From: Sanyastnella coralliicola | Lineage (GTDB): Bacteria; Bacteroidota; Bacteroidia; Flavobacteriales_D; Sanyastnellaceae | Length of the DNA stretch: 64,000 nt | Reading direction: 5' to 3' | Assembly: GCF_030845195.1 (NCBI RefSeq) | Contig: NZ_CP132543.1 | Location: forward strand, 2,373,501-2,437,500 | Shown here: piece after piece, positions 18,002 through 26,344 of the stretch | Position numbering within the stretch: position 1 is the first letter of the stretch | Layout: every line of letters starts with the position of its first letter | Translations under genes and position numbers: made by a program | Notes under the pieces: generated by a model | What the model saw: only the letters and a program-made list of their open reading frames with translations | What the model was told of the DNA's origin: nothing | Databases searched by the model: none

Positions 18002-18517
18002 ATGAAATTCATCCTATTCGCTTGTTGCCTTCTTGCAACGTCTATTCTTTCAGCTCAAAGCATTTCTTCTGACTCTCAAGTGCGCTTTGAGATCAGCAAT
18101 ATGGGCTTCAAAACCGTTGATGGTACTGTAGAAGGGATGACTGGGTCTATCACCTTTGATCCGATGAAATTGGATGTTGTTGATTTCAATGTTTGTGTCG
18201 ATGCGAAGGAGGTAAAGACGGGGAATGCGAAGCGTGATGATCACCTTCAAAAAGACGATTGGTTCAATACTGAGGTATACCCTGAAATCTGTATCACGTC
18301 TACTTCGGTTTCAAAAACAGATGACGGCTATCTAGCCAAAGGATCACTCACCATGATGGGCGTTACCCGAGAAGTAGAAATCCCGTTTACTTTCGAGAAC
18401 AACACCTTTTTAGGTACACTCCAAATCAACCGTCTTGACTATAAGCTAGGTGAAGACACCGGAACCTTCATGGTAGGTGACGAAGTAGAAATTCAAATCG
18501 TTTGTAAGCTTCAATAA
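18002..18517 (+). CDS. YceI-family periplasmic protein
   Basis: A 171-residue exported protein with a signal peptide (about 1-19, ending LSAQS). The lipocalin-like YceI barrel is visible as FDPMKLDVVDFNVCVD, HLQKDDWFNTEVYPEI and GSLTMMGVTREVEIPF. Family members bind long-chain isoprenoid or polar lipids in the periplasm; the ligand here is unknown. The ATG at 18002 is preferred because it starts the signal peptide. Confidence 0.9.
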   Translation: MKFILFACCLLATSILSAQSISSDSQVRFEISNMGFKTVDGTVEGMTGSITFDPMKLDVVDFNVCVDAKEVKTGNAKRDDHLQKDDWFNTEVYPEICITSTSVSKTDDGYLAKGSLTMMGVTREVEIPFTFENNTFLGTLQINRLDYKLGEDTGTFMVGDEVEIQIVCKLQ

Positions 18518-18557
18518 GCTACCCCAACCTCCTTCTGATTTCGATTATCTTGGCTAG

Positions 18558-19013
18558 GTGAGTACATCTGCCATTATCATTCTAGCCAGTCTATTAACCG
18601 GACTAGCCATCAGCATTGCGCGAAAGCATCTTGTGTCGATTTTCGCTACCGTGACGTATTCGGTTTCCGCCATTGCCATCATCTCAACCGATCTTGAACA
18701 GGTAGTTCAAATCGCCCTTATCCCAGTTGTATTCACTCCCTTTTTCCTTGCATTCAGAAATGCCCGTGTCCCTGAAGGAGACATCAGAAGTCAGGTCTAC
18801 GCCATCGGATTGTTCCTCACCTTTGGCACCTACTGGCTCTTCCGTTTCAACCATTGGCCTGGTACAGCCATCATATCCATCAGCTCTATGTGGACGGTCC
18901 CATATCTTCTGATCCCGAAGAATTTCAAGTCGATCATTCAATCACGGCAGTTCGGTGTATTCTTGTTTCTGCAGGTGGATTTGGTGATGAATTTTGCGAG
19001 GATTTTTGGGTGA
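18558..19013 (+). CDS. Hypothetical multi-spanning membrane protein
   Basis: A 151-residue protein with about five hydrophobic helices (3-20, 24-43, 50-66, 78-95, 100-117) and a hydrophobic C-terminus. The start is GTG at 18558. The family is not recognised. It follows the YceI gene by 40 bp and may share its transcript. A 64-bp direct repeat begins 4 bp after its stop. Confidence 0.65.
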   Translation: MSTSAIIILASLLTGLAISIARKHLVSIFATVTYSVSAIAIISTDLEQVVQIALIPVVFTPFFLAFRNARVPEGDIRSQVYAIGLFLTFGTYWLFRFNHWPGTAIISISSMWTVPYLLIPKNFKSIIQSRQFGVFLFLQVDLVMNFARIFG

Positions 19014-19016
19014 GGG

Positions 19017-19225
19017 GGTTTCGCACGCTTCAAAGCGAAGGGCATTAATGTTTAACGGTTGGATTTCATCCAGCTGAAGAGGTTTCGCACACTTCAAAGC
19101 GAAGGACATCAACGTTTAACGGTTGGATTTCATCCAACCCTACATTTCGATTTAGGCATGCGTGTAAGGTAAGGCGCATGAATCCCGAAGGTACGGGACA
19201 GGTGCGCCGCTAAAGGACCGTTCGG
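19017..19225. repeat. 64-bp direct repeat and REP-like palindromes
   Basis: GGTTTCGCACRCTTCAAAGC begins at 19017 and again at 19081, a 64-bp direct repeat. The second copy runs into GGTTGGATTTCATCCAACC (19121-19139), and the first has a degraded version of that palindrome. At about 19173 GGCGCATGAA is followed by a nested hairpin (TCCCG...CGGGA) and closes with GTGCGCC, then GCTAAAGGACC. This is the same element as in the 20 kb array with a replaced loop. Confidence 0.85.
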
Positions 19226-19381
19226 TGGACGGTGGACGGTGGACGGTGGACGGTGGACGGAAAATAACTAACCACGCTAATCACGCTACCGCTGCAGGCG
19301 GACTAATCATGCTAAATCCGGCGTCCGGCGTCCGGCGTCCGTTTATTTCACCGCGATCTGCGTTCCGCGTTCCGCGTTCCT
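19226..19381. repeat. Heptamer tracts before the 19439 gene
   Basis: GGTGGAC repeats from about 19226 to 19260, then a CTAACCACGCTAATCACGCTACC segment with GCAGGCGGAC, then CCGGCGT repeats (about 19318-19340) and GTTCCGC repeats (about 19350-19381). The order is the same as in each unit of the 20 kb array. Confidence 0.85.
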
Positions 19382-19438
19382 CATTAAACCTTCCCCTTAC
19401 CCCCAAGTCATATCTCCAGAAATCAAAAACCATTGATC

Positions 19439-19834
19439 ATGAAAGGAAAGATCTTATCAGTTTTAATGTCGGCAGTGATGATGTTGGCATTTTCAGGAGA
19501 GGGAGTAGCACAGAAATGGGAGCGTTTAGGATCTCGCAAAGTGAACTTTGGAATCGAACGAGACGTGATTCAGGTAGGTGCTCATGAAGGAAGCTTCAAC
19601 AAGTTGAAGATCGCCGTAACCGGAGGTTCTGTCAATATGCGCCGCATGGTGGTCACTTATATGAACGGCAGTAAAGAGGAGATTGATCTACGTCACAACT
19701 TCTCTCGTAATTCAGCTTCACGCACAGTAGATCTGAACGGTAAGAACCGTAAGATTAAGAACATTCAATTCATTTACGACACGAAGAATCGGTCGAAGAA
19801 TAGGGCGAAGATCCACGTGTATGGCAGGTCTTAG
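19439..19834 (+). CDS. Small exported protein, DUF2541-like
   Basis: A 131-residue protein with a signal peptide (about 1-24, ending GVAQK). The mature part has WERLGSRKVNFGIERDVI, LKIAVTGGSVNMRRMVVTY and RTVDLNGKNRKIKNIQFIY, a pattern that resembles the exported DUF2541 family (E. coli YaaI). This is from memory, and the function is unknown. ATG 19439 is chosen over the TTG two codons upstream. It is an island of coding DNA between two large blocks of repeats. Confidence 0.7.
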   Translation: MKGKILSVLMSAVMMLAFSGEGVAQKWERLGSRKVNFGIERDVIQVGAHEGSFNKLKIAVTGGSVNMRRMVVTYMNGSKEEIDLRHNFSRNSASRTVDLNGKNRKIKNIQFIYDTKNRSKNRAKIHVYGRS

Positions 19835-20152
19835 TCGAGAGACTAGAGACTAGGGTCTAGGGACTAGAGACTAGAGACTAGAGACTAGAGTCTAGAGTCT
19901 AGAGTCTAGGGACTAATCTATAATCGATAGACTATAATCCATAACCTTTAGCGCGATCCTATAACCGCGATCCGCGTTCTGCGTTCCTTTATCGGTAGAC
20001 GGTGGACGGTGGACGGTGGACGGTGGACGGAACATAACTTACCACACTAACCATGCTACCGCCGCAGGCAGACTAATCATGATATACCCGGCATCCGGCA
20101 TCCGGCATCCGAAATTCTTATTCACCGCGTTCTGCGTGCTGCGATCCGCGTT
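19835..20152. repeat. Heptamer blocks: ACTAGAG, GGTGGAC, CCGGCAT and others
   Basis: Directly after the stop codon a run of about ten ACTAGAG/TCTAGAG/TCTAGGG heptamers (19840-19915) is followed by AATCTATA-type words. GATCCGC words come next, then four GGTGGAC copies (about 20002-20029), the AACCATGCTACC segment, CCGGCAT repeats (about 20089-20111) and GTTCTGC/GATCCGC repeats. No gene is visible. Confidence 0.88.
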
Positions 20153-21135
20153 CCTATTCCTTCAGCTGCGCACCTGTCCCGTACCTTCGGGATTGATGCG
20201 CCTTTGTCTTTTTAATTCGCAGAAGATGCATCGTCAGACGGTTGGATTTCATCCAACCCTACATTTCGATCAGGGTGTATGTGTGAGGTTAGGCGCATGA
20301 ATGCGCCGCTAAAGGACCTTTCGGTAGACGGTAGACGGAATATAACTAACCACGCTAACCATGCTACCGCCGCAGGCGGACTAATCATGCTAGATCCGGC
20401 ATCCGGCATCCGGCGTCCGTTTATTTCACCGCAATCTGCGTTCCGCGATCTGTGTGCCTATTCCTTCAGCTGCGCACCTGTCCCGTACCTTCGGGATTGA
20501 TGCGCCTTTGTCTGCTTAATTCGCAGAAGATGCATCGTCAGACGGTTGGATTTCATCCAACCCTACATTTCGATCAGGGTGTATGTGTGAGGTTAGGCGC
20601 ATGAATGCGCCGCTAAAGGACCTTTCGGTGGACGGTGGACGGTAGACGGTAGACGGAATATAACTAACCATGCCAACCATGCTACCGCCGCAGGCGGACT
20701 AATCATGCTATACCCGGCATCCGGCATCCGGCGTCCGTTTATTTCACCGCAATCTGCGTTCCGCGATCTGTGTGCCTATTCCTTCAGCTGCGCACCTGTC
20801 CCGTACCTTCGGGATTGATGCGCCTTTGTCTTTGTAATTCGCAGAAGATGCATCGTCAGGCGGTTGGATTTCATCCAACCCTACATTTCGATCAGGGTGT
20901 ATGTGTGAGGTTAGGCGCATGAATGCGCCGCTAAAGGACCCTTTTTGGTAGACGGTAGACGGTGGACGGTGGACGGTGGACGGTGGACGGTGGACGGTGG
21001 ACGGTGGACGGAACATAACTAACCACACTAATCACGCTACCGCCGAAGGCGGACTAATCATGCTGTTTCCGGCGTCCGGCATCCGGCGTCCGAAATTCAT
21101 TTTCACCGCGTTCTGCAGTCCGCGCTCCGCATTCC
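20153..21135. repeat. Three-unit tandem array of 304 and 318 bp
   Basis: CCTATTCC followed by TTCAGCTGCGC begins units at 20153, 20457 and 20775 (spacing 304 and 318). The palindrome GGTTGGATTTCATCCAACC is at 20240, 20544 and 20862, and GGCGCATGAATGCGCC at 20292, 20596 and 20914. The 14-bp difference between units equals two extra GGTGGAC heptamers at about 20627-20640. The third unit carries nine GGTRGAC heptamers (20947-21009). ORFs within the array are by-products of the repeats. Confidence 0.92.
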
Positions 21136-21199
21136 TAACCGCGATCCGCGTTCTGCGATCCACACCCTACATTCCGGAACACCCCTAAACTTCAAGACA

Positions 21200-21230
21200 C
21201 AAAAAAGCCGACCCCTAAAGGAGTCGGCTC
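21200..21230 (-). terminator. Rho-independent terminator of the tRNA operon
   Basis: On the minus strand AGCCGACTCC pairs with the matching arm ending GTCGGCT and is followed by TTTTTT. It lies 8 bp after tRNA-Pro. Confidence 0.88.
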
Positions 21231-21237
21231 TTATTCG

Positions 21238-21312
21238 TCGGGGCGGCAGGATTCGAACCTGCGACCCCCTGGTCCCAAACCAGGTGCGCTAACCGGACTG
21301 CGCTACGCCCCG
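21238..21312 (-). tRNA. tRNA-Pro (TGG)
   Basis: Minus-strand cloverleaf with acceptor CGGGGCG/CGCCCCG and discriminator A. The anticodon arm CTGGT-TTGGG-ACCAG holds anticodon TGG, and the T-arm contains GGTTCGAATCC. The CCA end is not encoded. It is cotranscribed with tRNA-Ser upstream. Confidence 0.95.
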
Positions 21313-21352
21313 AACTAATATTCTATGTCAACACCGCGAGCGGCGTTCTCTG

Positions 21353-21436
21353 CGGAGAGACTGGGATTCGAACCCAGGGATCGAAAACTCGATCACAGCT
21401 TAGCAGGCTGCTGCATTACCACTCTGCCACCTCTCC
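21353..21436 (-). tRNA. tRNA-Ser (GCT)
   Basis: Minus-strand tRNA with acceptor GGAGAGG/TCTCTCC and discriminator G. The anticodon loop CTGCTAA gives anticodon GCT. There is a long variable arm (GATCGAG-TTTT-CGATC), typical of serine tRNAs, and a T-arm with GGTTCGAATCC. It is 40 bp upstream of tRNA-Pro. Confidence 0.95.
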
Positions 21437-21504
21437 CTCGGCCGCTGCCGGAGGGCAAAATTAGTGATTCTAATTAGACTGACCAGTTTTCGATCGAAAA
21501 AAAT

Positions 21505-23622
21505 TTACTCCTTGCGGTCTGGGTAGGCGATGCGGGCGTGGTAGATGTTCTTTAACTTCCTGAGAAACACCTTCTTCACAGTGGTAATCTCCTTGAAAGT
21601 AATCGATGCATTTTCGAATTGCCCCATGGATTGTTGGTGACCGATGAGGCCCTCAATGAGCGCCTCGAGGTTCTCTTCGCTGTAGTTAGTCAAACTTCGT
21701 GACGCTGCTTCTACCGTATCTGCCATCATGAGTACTGCGGTTTCACGACTGAAAGGCTTGGGGCCTGGATAGGTAAATTTGGCGATGTCTACGTTGTCTT
21801 TGCCTTGTTCTTCGACGGCCTTGCGGTAGAAGTACTCGGTTCGAGTTGTGCCGTGGTGGGTTCGGATGAAATCAATGATTTCTTCTGGGAGACGGTGTTT
21901 CCGCGCTAGCTCAATTCCTTTGATGACATGCATGATGATAATGCCCGCGCTCTCTTCATAGCCGAGATCGTCATGTGGATTGATGCCGTGTTGGTTCTCC
22001 GTGAAGTACTGTGGGGCTTCCATCTTCCCGATGTCATGGTATAAGGCGCCGGCTCTTACCAACAACACATTTCCGCCAATGGCGCGAATTGCTTCTTCAG
22101 CCAAATTTGAAACCTGTAAAGTATGCTGGAAAGTGCCTGGTGCTTTCTCACTGAGCTCTCGGAGGAGAACGTTATTCGAATCACTAATCTCAAGCAGACT
22201 CACCTCTGAAACGAAGCCAAAGCTGCGCTCAATGAAGTAGATCAATGGGAAAGCGAGCATCGATAACACTGCGTTCCCTCCAAACCACGCGTAGTTGGTC
22301 AAGTGGATGCCTTCGAAGTTTCCTTCTTGGATAATATTCAAACCCAGATAGGTCGCCGAGTAACTGAAGAAGATCACCAAGGCCGCATTGAAGAATTGCG
22401 AACGACGTGCCAAGGAACGCATCCCGTACAACAACAGAATACCTGCGAAGATTTGAAGGAATACAAACTCAAACGCACTCGGCACAATGAAGCTCAACAT
22501 GAAGACATTCACTACGTGCAAGAGAATCGCTAACCGGGCATCGTAGAATGTTCGAATGACGATCGGCAGCATACACAGCGGCGCTAAGAAGATGCTGAGC
22601 GTTGGGACTTCCAACGCAATCTTCACCGTCAATGCCATGAGCAAGACCAAGAGGATAATGAAAGTGATGCGTGAGGGTGATTCAAGAATCTCAGGCTGGA
22701 GCATCTTAATGATGATCACCATGGCTACCAGTCCGAGCGAAATCAGAAGAGCCTGTCCTAGAAGAATAATCCACCAACTTCTCCCCTTTCCCGCTTCGTT
22801 TTCGTAATCACTTTCGAGTGAGTTCAGCACGCGCAGTTCATCCTTCCCAACCAATTGTCCTTTGCGGATAATGAGTTCGCCGGCACTTAAATTTCCCGCT
22901 GTTCGAACGACCGTTTGAAGTCTGTTCTCCACAAAACGCTCTGTCGCTTCAGCGTCGTAAGAAAGATTGTAAGCAAGGCATTGCTGGATGATCGGTTGAA
23001 GGAAATCAGCTTCAGCTTTTGGGTTCCGGTTAAGGGTGCGGTTCGACTCCAATACCGCTTCAGAGATGGTGTAGAGATCTTGTCTCTCGACAGAACGACT
23101 GGTCCCACCATTCTTCACCAGTAGACCATCGGTTCGGCCCATCTCCTCATGCTGCTGTGCGAGGTCGATGATACCCGACGAGTATAGGTCATTGATGACT
23201 TTTGCACCGATGGTGAGTTGTTCTACCATCTTCAAACTATCTCTTCGTTCAGAAGTCAACAAGTCTTCGATGACACCTTGTTCTCGCTCGGGCCATTGCT
23301 TGGCAAGTGCTTTTTCGAATTGAGCGATCTTCTGATCAACCAAACTGGCATCCACCACATAAACAGGAGCCTGCTCGTTGCGAATGGCATCTTGATCCGC
23401 TTTGATCTCTTCTTCCAATCGGTCAATCTGCAGATCGTTGGGAGCGAACAGGTCTTCGTATTGCCAAACCCGACCTTCGGCGTATTCAAATTTGAACTGT
23501 CCCTCTCTTGGGTACATGTATAGTAGCACCCCAAGACAGCCGGCAAAAAGCACAAAGACGAGGATGTCGTTGTGCGCATCACGTATCTTCTCTAGGAAGT
23601 CTTGCATGACGGCAAGGTACAT
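21505..23622 (-). CDS. 7TMR-HD family membrane phosphohydrolase (PgpH-like)
   Basis: A 705-residue inner-membrane protein: one N-terminal helix (about 20-38), a large extracytoplasmic 7TMR-HDED domain, seven membrane helices (about 285-465) and a cytoplasmic HDIG domain. The HD motif LYHDIGKMEAPQYF is near residue 525 and a second metal ligand pair is in RTHHGTTRTEYF. In Firmicutes this architecture (PgpH/YqfF) hydrolyses cyclic di-AMP; the substrate here is inferred by family. ATG at 23607 (MQDFLEK) is a plausible alternative start. Confidence 0.92.
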   Translation of the reverse strand: MYLAVMQDFLEKIRDAHNDILVFVLFAGCLGVLLYMYPREGQFKFEYAEGRVWQYEDLFAPNDLQIDRLEEEIKADQDAIRNEQAPVYVVDASLVDQKIAQFEKALAKQWPEREQGVIEDLLTSERRDSLKMVEQLTIGAKVINDLYSSGIIDLAQQHEEMGRTDGLLVKNGGTSRSVERQDLYTISEAVLESNRTLNRNPKAEADFLQPIIQQCLAYNLSYDAEATERFVENRLQTVVRTAGNLSAGELIIRKGQLVGKDELRVLNSLESDYENEAGKGRSWWIILLGQALLISLGLVAMVIIIKMLQPEILESPSRITFIILLVLLMALTVKIALEVPTLSIFLAPLCMLPIVIRTFYDARLAILLHVVNVFMLSFIVPSAFEFVFLQIFAGILLLYGMRSLARRSQFFNAALVIFFSYSATYLGLNIIQEGNFEGIHLTNYAWFGGNAVLSMLAFPLIYFIERSFGFVSEVSLLEISDSNNVLLRELSEKAPGTFQHTLQVSNLAEEAIRAIGGNVLLVRAGALYHDIGKMEAPQYFTENQHGINPHDDLGYEESAGIIIMHVIKGIELARKHRLPEEIIDFIRTHHGTTRTEYFYRKAVEEQGKDNVDIAKFTYPGPKPFSRETAVLMMADTVEAASRSLTNYSEENLEALIEGLIGHQQSMGQFENASITFKEITTVKKVFLRKLKNIYHARIAYPDRKE

Positions 23623-23682
23623 GATGTAGAGCCACTCTTTAGCAAAGAGGAACTAAGATTATTCACGGATAAATCAACGACT

Positions 23683-25125
23683 TTAAACTCCGGCCAACCA
23701 AGGCTGAAGCACCAATGAACAGAGCAAGGTGGCCACGAGAACGGCTACCAAGTTCAAGACCACTCCTACTCTCGCCATTCCAGGTATGGAGATTTCGCCA
23801 CTGGCGAATACAATCGCATTCGGAGGTGTAGCCATCGGCAACATAAAGGCACAGCTGGCGGCGAGCGTGACGGGTACCGCAAACTGTAAGGGGTCAAGCC
23901 CCATCCCTTCCGCGATAGCGCCAACAACCGGAACAAATACCACGACTAAGGCTAGATTACTCATCACCTCAGTGAGGAACAGCGCTACCAATGTCAAGGT
24001 CAAGGTCAACCCTAGCAAGCCCAGTGCTTCTTGTCCGGCGAATACTTCAGCAATGACTTCTACAAGGCCACTTTTCTTAAACCCATTGGCGAGGGCCAAT
24101 CCGCCACCAAAGAGTAATAGGATGCCCCAAGGCAGTTTCTCAGTGTCTTTCCAATCGAGAATTCTGCCTCCCTTTTTATCGGAAGGAATCATGAAGAGTG
24201 CGATACCGGAGATCATCGCAATGCTCGAATCATTTAATCGAATCACCGCTTGCATATCGTTGATCAGCCCTCGGAAAATCCAAAGCGCGGCTGTCAAAAC
24301 AAACACCCACAGCACCATCACTTCATTACGAGAGATCCTACCTAGTTTCGTCAGTTCATTTGACACGAGCGATTTACCCGCATTGAACCTTCCCACCTTG
24401 AGTGGTAAGAGCACTTTGATCATCAGGAAATACACGCTAATCAGCATGATCAAGGAGAATGGCAAGCCTACCAGCATCCAATGTCCGAAGCCGATATCAA
24501 CGCCATAGGTATCGCTAATGATTCCTGCCATGGCTGCATTCGGAGGCGTACCAACCAGTGTGGCAATGCCACCACAATTCGCGGCGTAAGCCACACCCAA
24601 CAATAGATTCATGGCAAAACGTTTGCCCATCACCTCATCGTTGATCTGCTCGCGTAAAAGCGAAATCACACTCATGGCAATCGGGAGCATCATCAAGGTG
24701 GTAGCCGTATTGGAGATCCACATGCTTAAAAAGGCTGTGGCCAGCATGAAACCAAACACAATTCGCTGGGCTGAATCGCCCATCACCGAGACGATGTTCA
24801 AGGCAATCCTTCGGTGCAGTTGCCATTTCTCCATGGCCAGTGCTACCAAGAACCCACCCATGAAAAGGAAGACGTACTTGCTACCGTAGTTTACTGCCGT
24901 TTCTTCAATCTTCAGTGTGTTGGTGAGTGGATAGAGTACCAATGGCAACAAGGCTGTCGCTGCAATCGGCACCGCTTCGGTCACCCACCAAACTAACATC
25001 CAAGCCGCTACAGCCAAGACTTTACCCGCATCGGTAGGAAGTGATTGAAACTCCGCTATCGACAAGAGCAAAAACAGAACCGGACCGCCAATCAGACCGA
25101 GGAGTTTGATTTGTCCGCTTTTCAT
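23683..25125 (-). CDS. DASS/SLC13 family sodium-dependent anion transporter
   Basis: A 480-residue membrane protein with about 11-12 helices and the DASS signatures SNTATTLMMLPIA and, in the second half, PVTLAASCAFMLPMATPPNA. The family imports dicarboxylates such as succinate, or sulfate, with sodium; which substrate applies here is not decidable. It is coupled to the upstream EEP-family gene by a TGATG overlap at 25123-25127. Confidence 0.92.
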   Translation of the reverse strand: MKSGQIKLLGLIGGPVLFLLLSIAEFQSLPTDAGKVLAVAAWMLVWWVTEAVPIAATALLPLVLYPLTNTLKIEETAVNYGSKYVFLFMGGFLVALAMEKWQLHRRIALNIVSVMGDSAQRIVFGFMLATAFLSMWISNTATTLMMLPIAMSVISLLREQINDEVMGKRFAMNLLLGVAYAANCGGIATLVGTPPNAAMAGIISDTYGVDIGFGHWMLVGLPFSLIMLISVYFLMIKVLLPLKVGRFNAGKSLVSNELTKLGRISRNEVMVLWVFVLTAALWIFRGLINDMQAVIRLNDSSIAMISGIALFMIPSDKKGGRILDWKDTEKLPWGILLLFGGGLALANGFKKSGLVEVIAEVFAGQEALGLLGLTLTLTLVALFLTEVMSNLALVVVFVPVVGAIAEGMGLDPLQFAVPVTLAASCAFMLPMATPPNAIVFASGEISIPGMARVGVVLNLVAVLVATLLCSLVLQPWLAGV

Positions 25126-25940
25126 CAGAGATCGAGCGAAATAAACACCGGAAGGTGATCAGAGATATAATGCTCGTTGATGATGTATTCATCGGCGCAG
25201 ATCCAATTGACCCTGCGCGTATTGACAAAAATGTGGTCGATACGCAGCAGAATGGAAACGCTCGGATTGAAGGTCGAATAGGTCGTAAAATCTTCACGAC
25301 AACGCAGCGCCGAACTCACATACGAGTCGCTAAATGGCTCCGTATTCATCATTTCATAGGCCTTCGAATCAGGATCCGCATTGAAATCACCCAAGATGAC
25401 TACATGATCTTCTGTAGCTAAAGCTGCATACCCACGAAGAATATGCGAAGCGCAAATACGCGATTGAACTCCTTCATGATCGAGATGGGTATTGATTACC
25501 CTGACCGTCTTTCCTGATTCGTTGTGCTTGAAAATCGCGATGGTCGCCGTACGCGGTAAATCAGCATCCCATCCAACGCTTCCTGCTGCCTTCGGCCAAG
25601 GCGAAAGCCAAATCGTCTCCGAATGCAACAAGCTAAATGTCATGCGATTATAGAAGATCGCCGTATGCTCTCCACCTCTTTCTCCGTCGTCTCTTCCAAC
25701 ACCAACCCAATCATGAAACACCAGCTGCTCATCCAAATAATCTACTTGATGTTGCAGTCCTTCTTGAATGCCAATGATATCATGAAAGAACATCGCACGC
25801 GACACTTCTTTCTTCCGCTCATCCCAGGTCACTGGGTCATCCGGATTATCATATCGGATATTGAACGTCATCACCTGAACTTCCTGCGCCATGCAGAAGG
25901 TTCCCATCAACAGCAAGCAAATCGTTAGCATTCGGGTCAT
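25125..25940 (-). CDS. Exported endonuclease/exonuclease/phosphatase family protein
   Basis: A 271-residue protein with a signal peptide (about 1-18, ending CMAQE) and the EEP fold. Metal-binding QVMTFNIRYDN is near 21-31, IGIQEG near 55-60, VILGDFNADPDS near 180, and the catalytic ending IDHIFVN...SDHLPVF is at the C-terminus. Secreted members act as phosphodiesterases on nucleic acids or lipids; the substrate is not known here. It overlaps the downstream DASS transporter start, which hints at uptake of a released product, but this is inference. Confidence 0.88.
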   Translation of the reverse strand: MTRMLTICLLLMGTFCMAQEVQVMTFNIRYDNPDDPVTWDERKKEVSRAMFFHDIIGIQEGLQHQVDYLDEQLVFHDWVGVGRDDGERGGEHTAIFYNRMTFSLLHSETIWLSPWPKAAGSVGWDADLPRTATIAIFKHNESGKTVRVINTHLDHEGVQSRICASHILRGYAALATEDHVVILGDFNADPDSKAYEMMNTEPFSDSYVSSALRCREDFTTYSTFNPSVSILLRIDHIFVNTRRVNWICADEYIINEHYISDHLPVFISLDL

Positions 25941-25980
25941 GTGCGAATATAGGGAATGTGGAATATGGGGGATGGGTTGT

Positions 25981-26330
25981 TTTTTTCCGGCATCCGGCTT
26001 CCGGCGTCCGTTGGGTTAGTACGCCGTTGGCGGATAGCATGATTAGCATGGTCAGTCCGCCTCATTCTTAGGATGATTAGCATGATTAGCATGGTCAGTC
26101 CGCCTCTGGCGGATAGTTTGAGCTTGGCTGAGTTGAAGACTAAGAGGGTAGTTATTAAACTAATCAAACTAACCGCCACAGGCGGACTAATCACACTAAC
26201 CGCCGCAGACGGACTAATCACACTAACCGCCAAAGGCGGACTAATCACGCTAACCGCCAAAGGCGGACTAACCTTGCCAAGCCCGTCGCTTAAAAACCCA
26301 CCGCAATCCGCCATCCGCAATCCGCGTTCC
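25981..26330. repeat. Repeat-rich gap: CCGGCAT heptamers and a 27-bp array
   Basis: CCGGCAT-type heptamers (about 25986-26010) are followed by two degenerate copies of a GATTAGCATGGTCAGTCCGCC segment. Four copies of a 27-bp unit start CTAACCGCC at 26169, 26196, 26223 and 26250, each with the small hairpin CCGCC-AAA-GGCGG. GATCCGC-type words end the block at 26330. The array is readable on the plus strand as LTAKGGLIT repeats but has no start or gene context, so I treat it as DNA repeat. Confidence 0.85.
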
Positions 26331-26332
26331 TT

Positions 26333-26340
26333 TATCTTTG
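26333..26340 (+). promoter_or_regulatory. Bacteroidota -7 element of rlmD
   Basis: TATCTTTG matches TAnnTTTG and ends 4 bp before the ATG at 26345, implying an almost leaderless mRNA. Confidence 0.6.
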
Positions 26341-26344
26341 CCGG

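Noticed and set aside
20212-21028. Short ORFs within the 304/318-bp array (PPSTVHR repeats)
   Set aside because: They translate the GGTGGAC and CCGGCAT heptamers and the palindromes; no start context and no homology expected.
19014-21180. Insertion sequence or integron in the repeat zone near the tRNAs
   Set aside because: No transposase or integrase frame and no attachment-site duplication of a tRNA 3' end was found.
23729-24508. 259-residue ORF opposite the DASS transporter
   Set aside because: Shadow frame of the transporter gene; low-complexity Ser/Thr/Asn composition.
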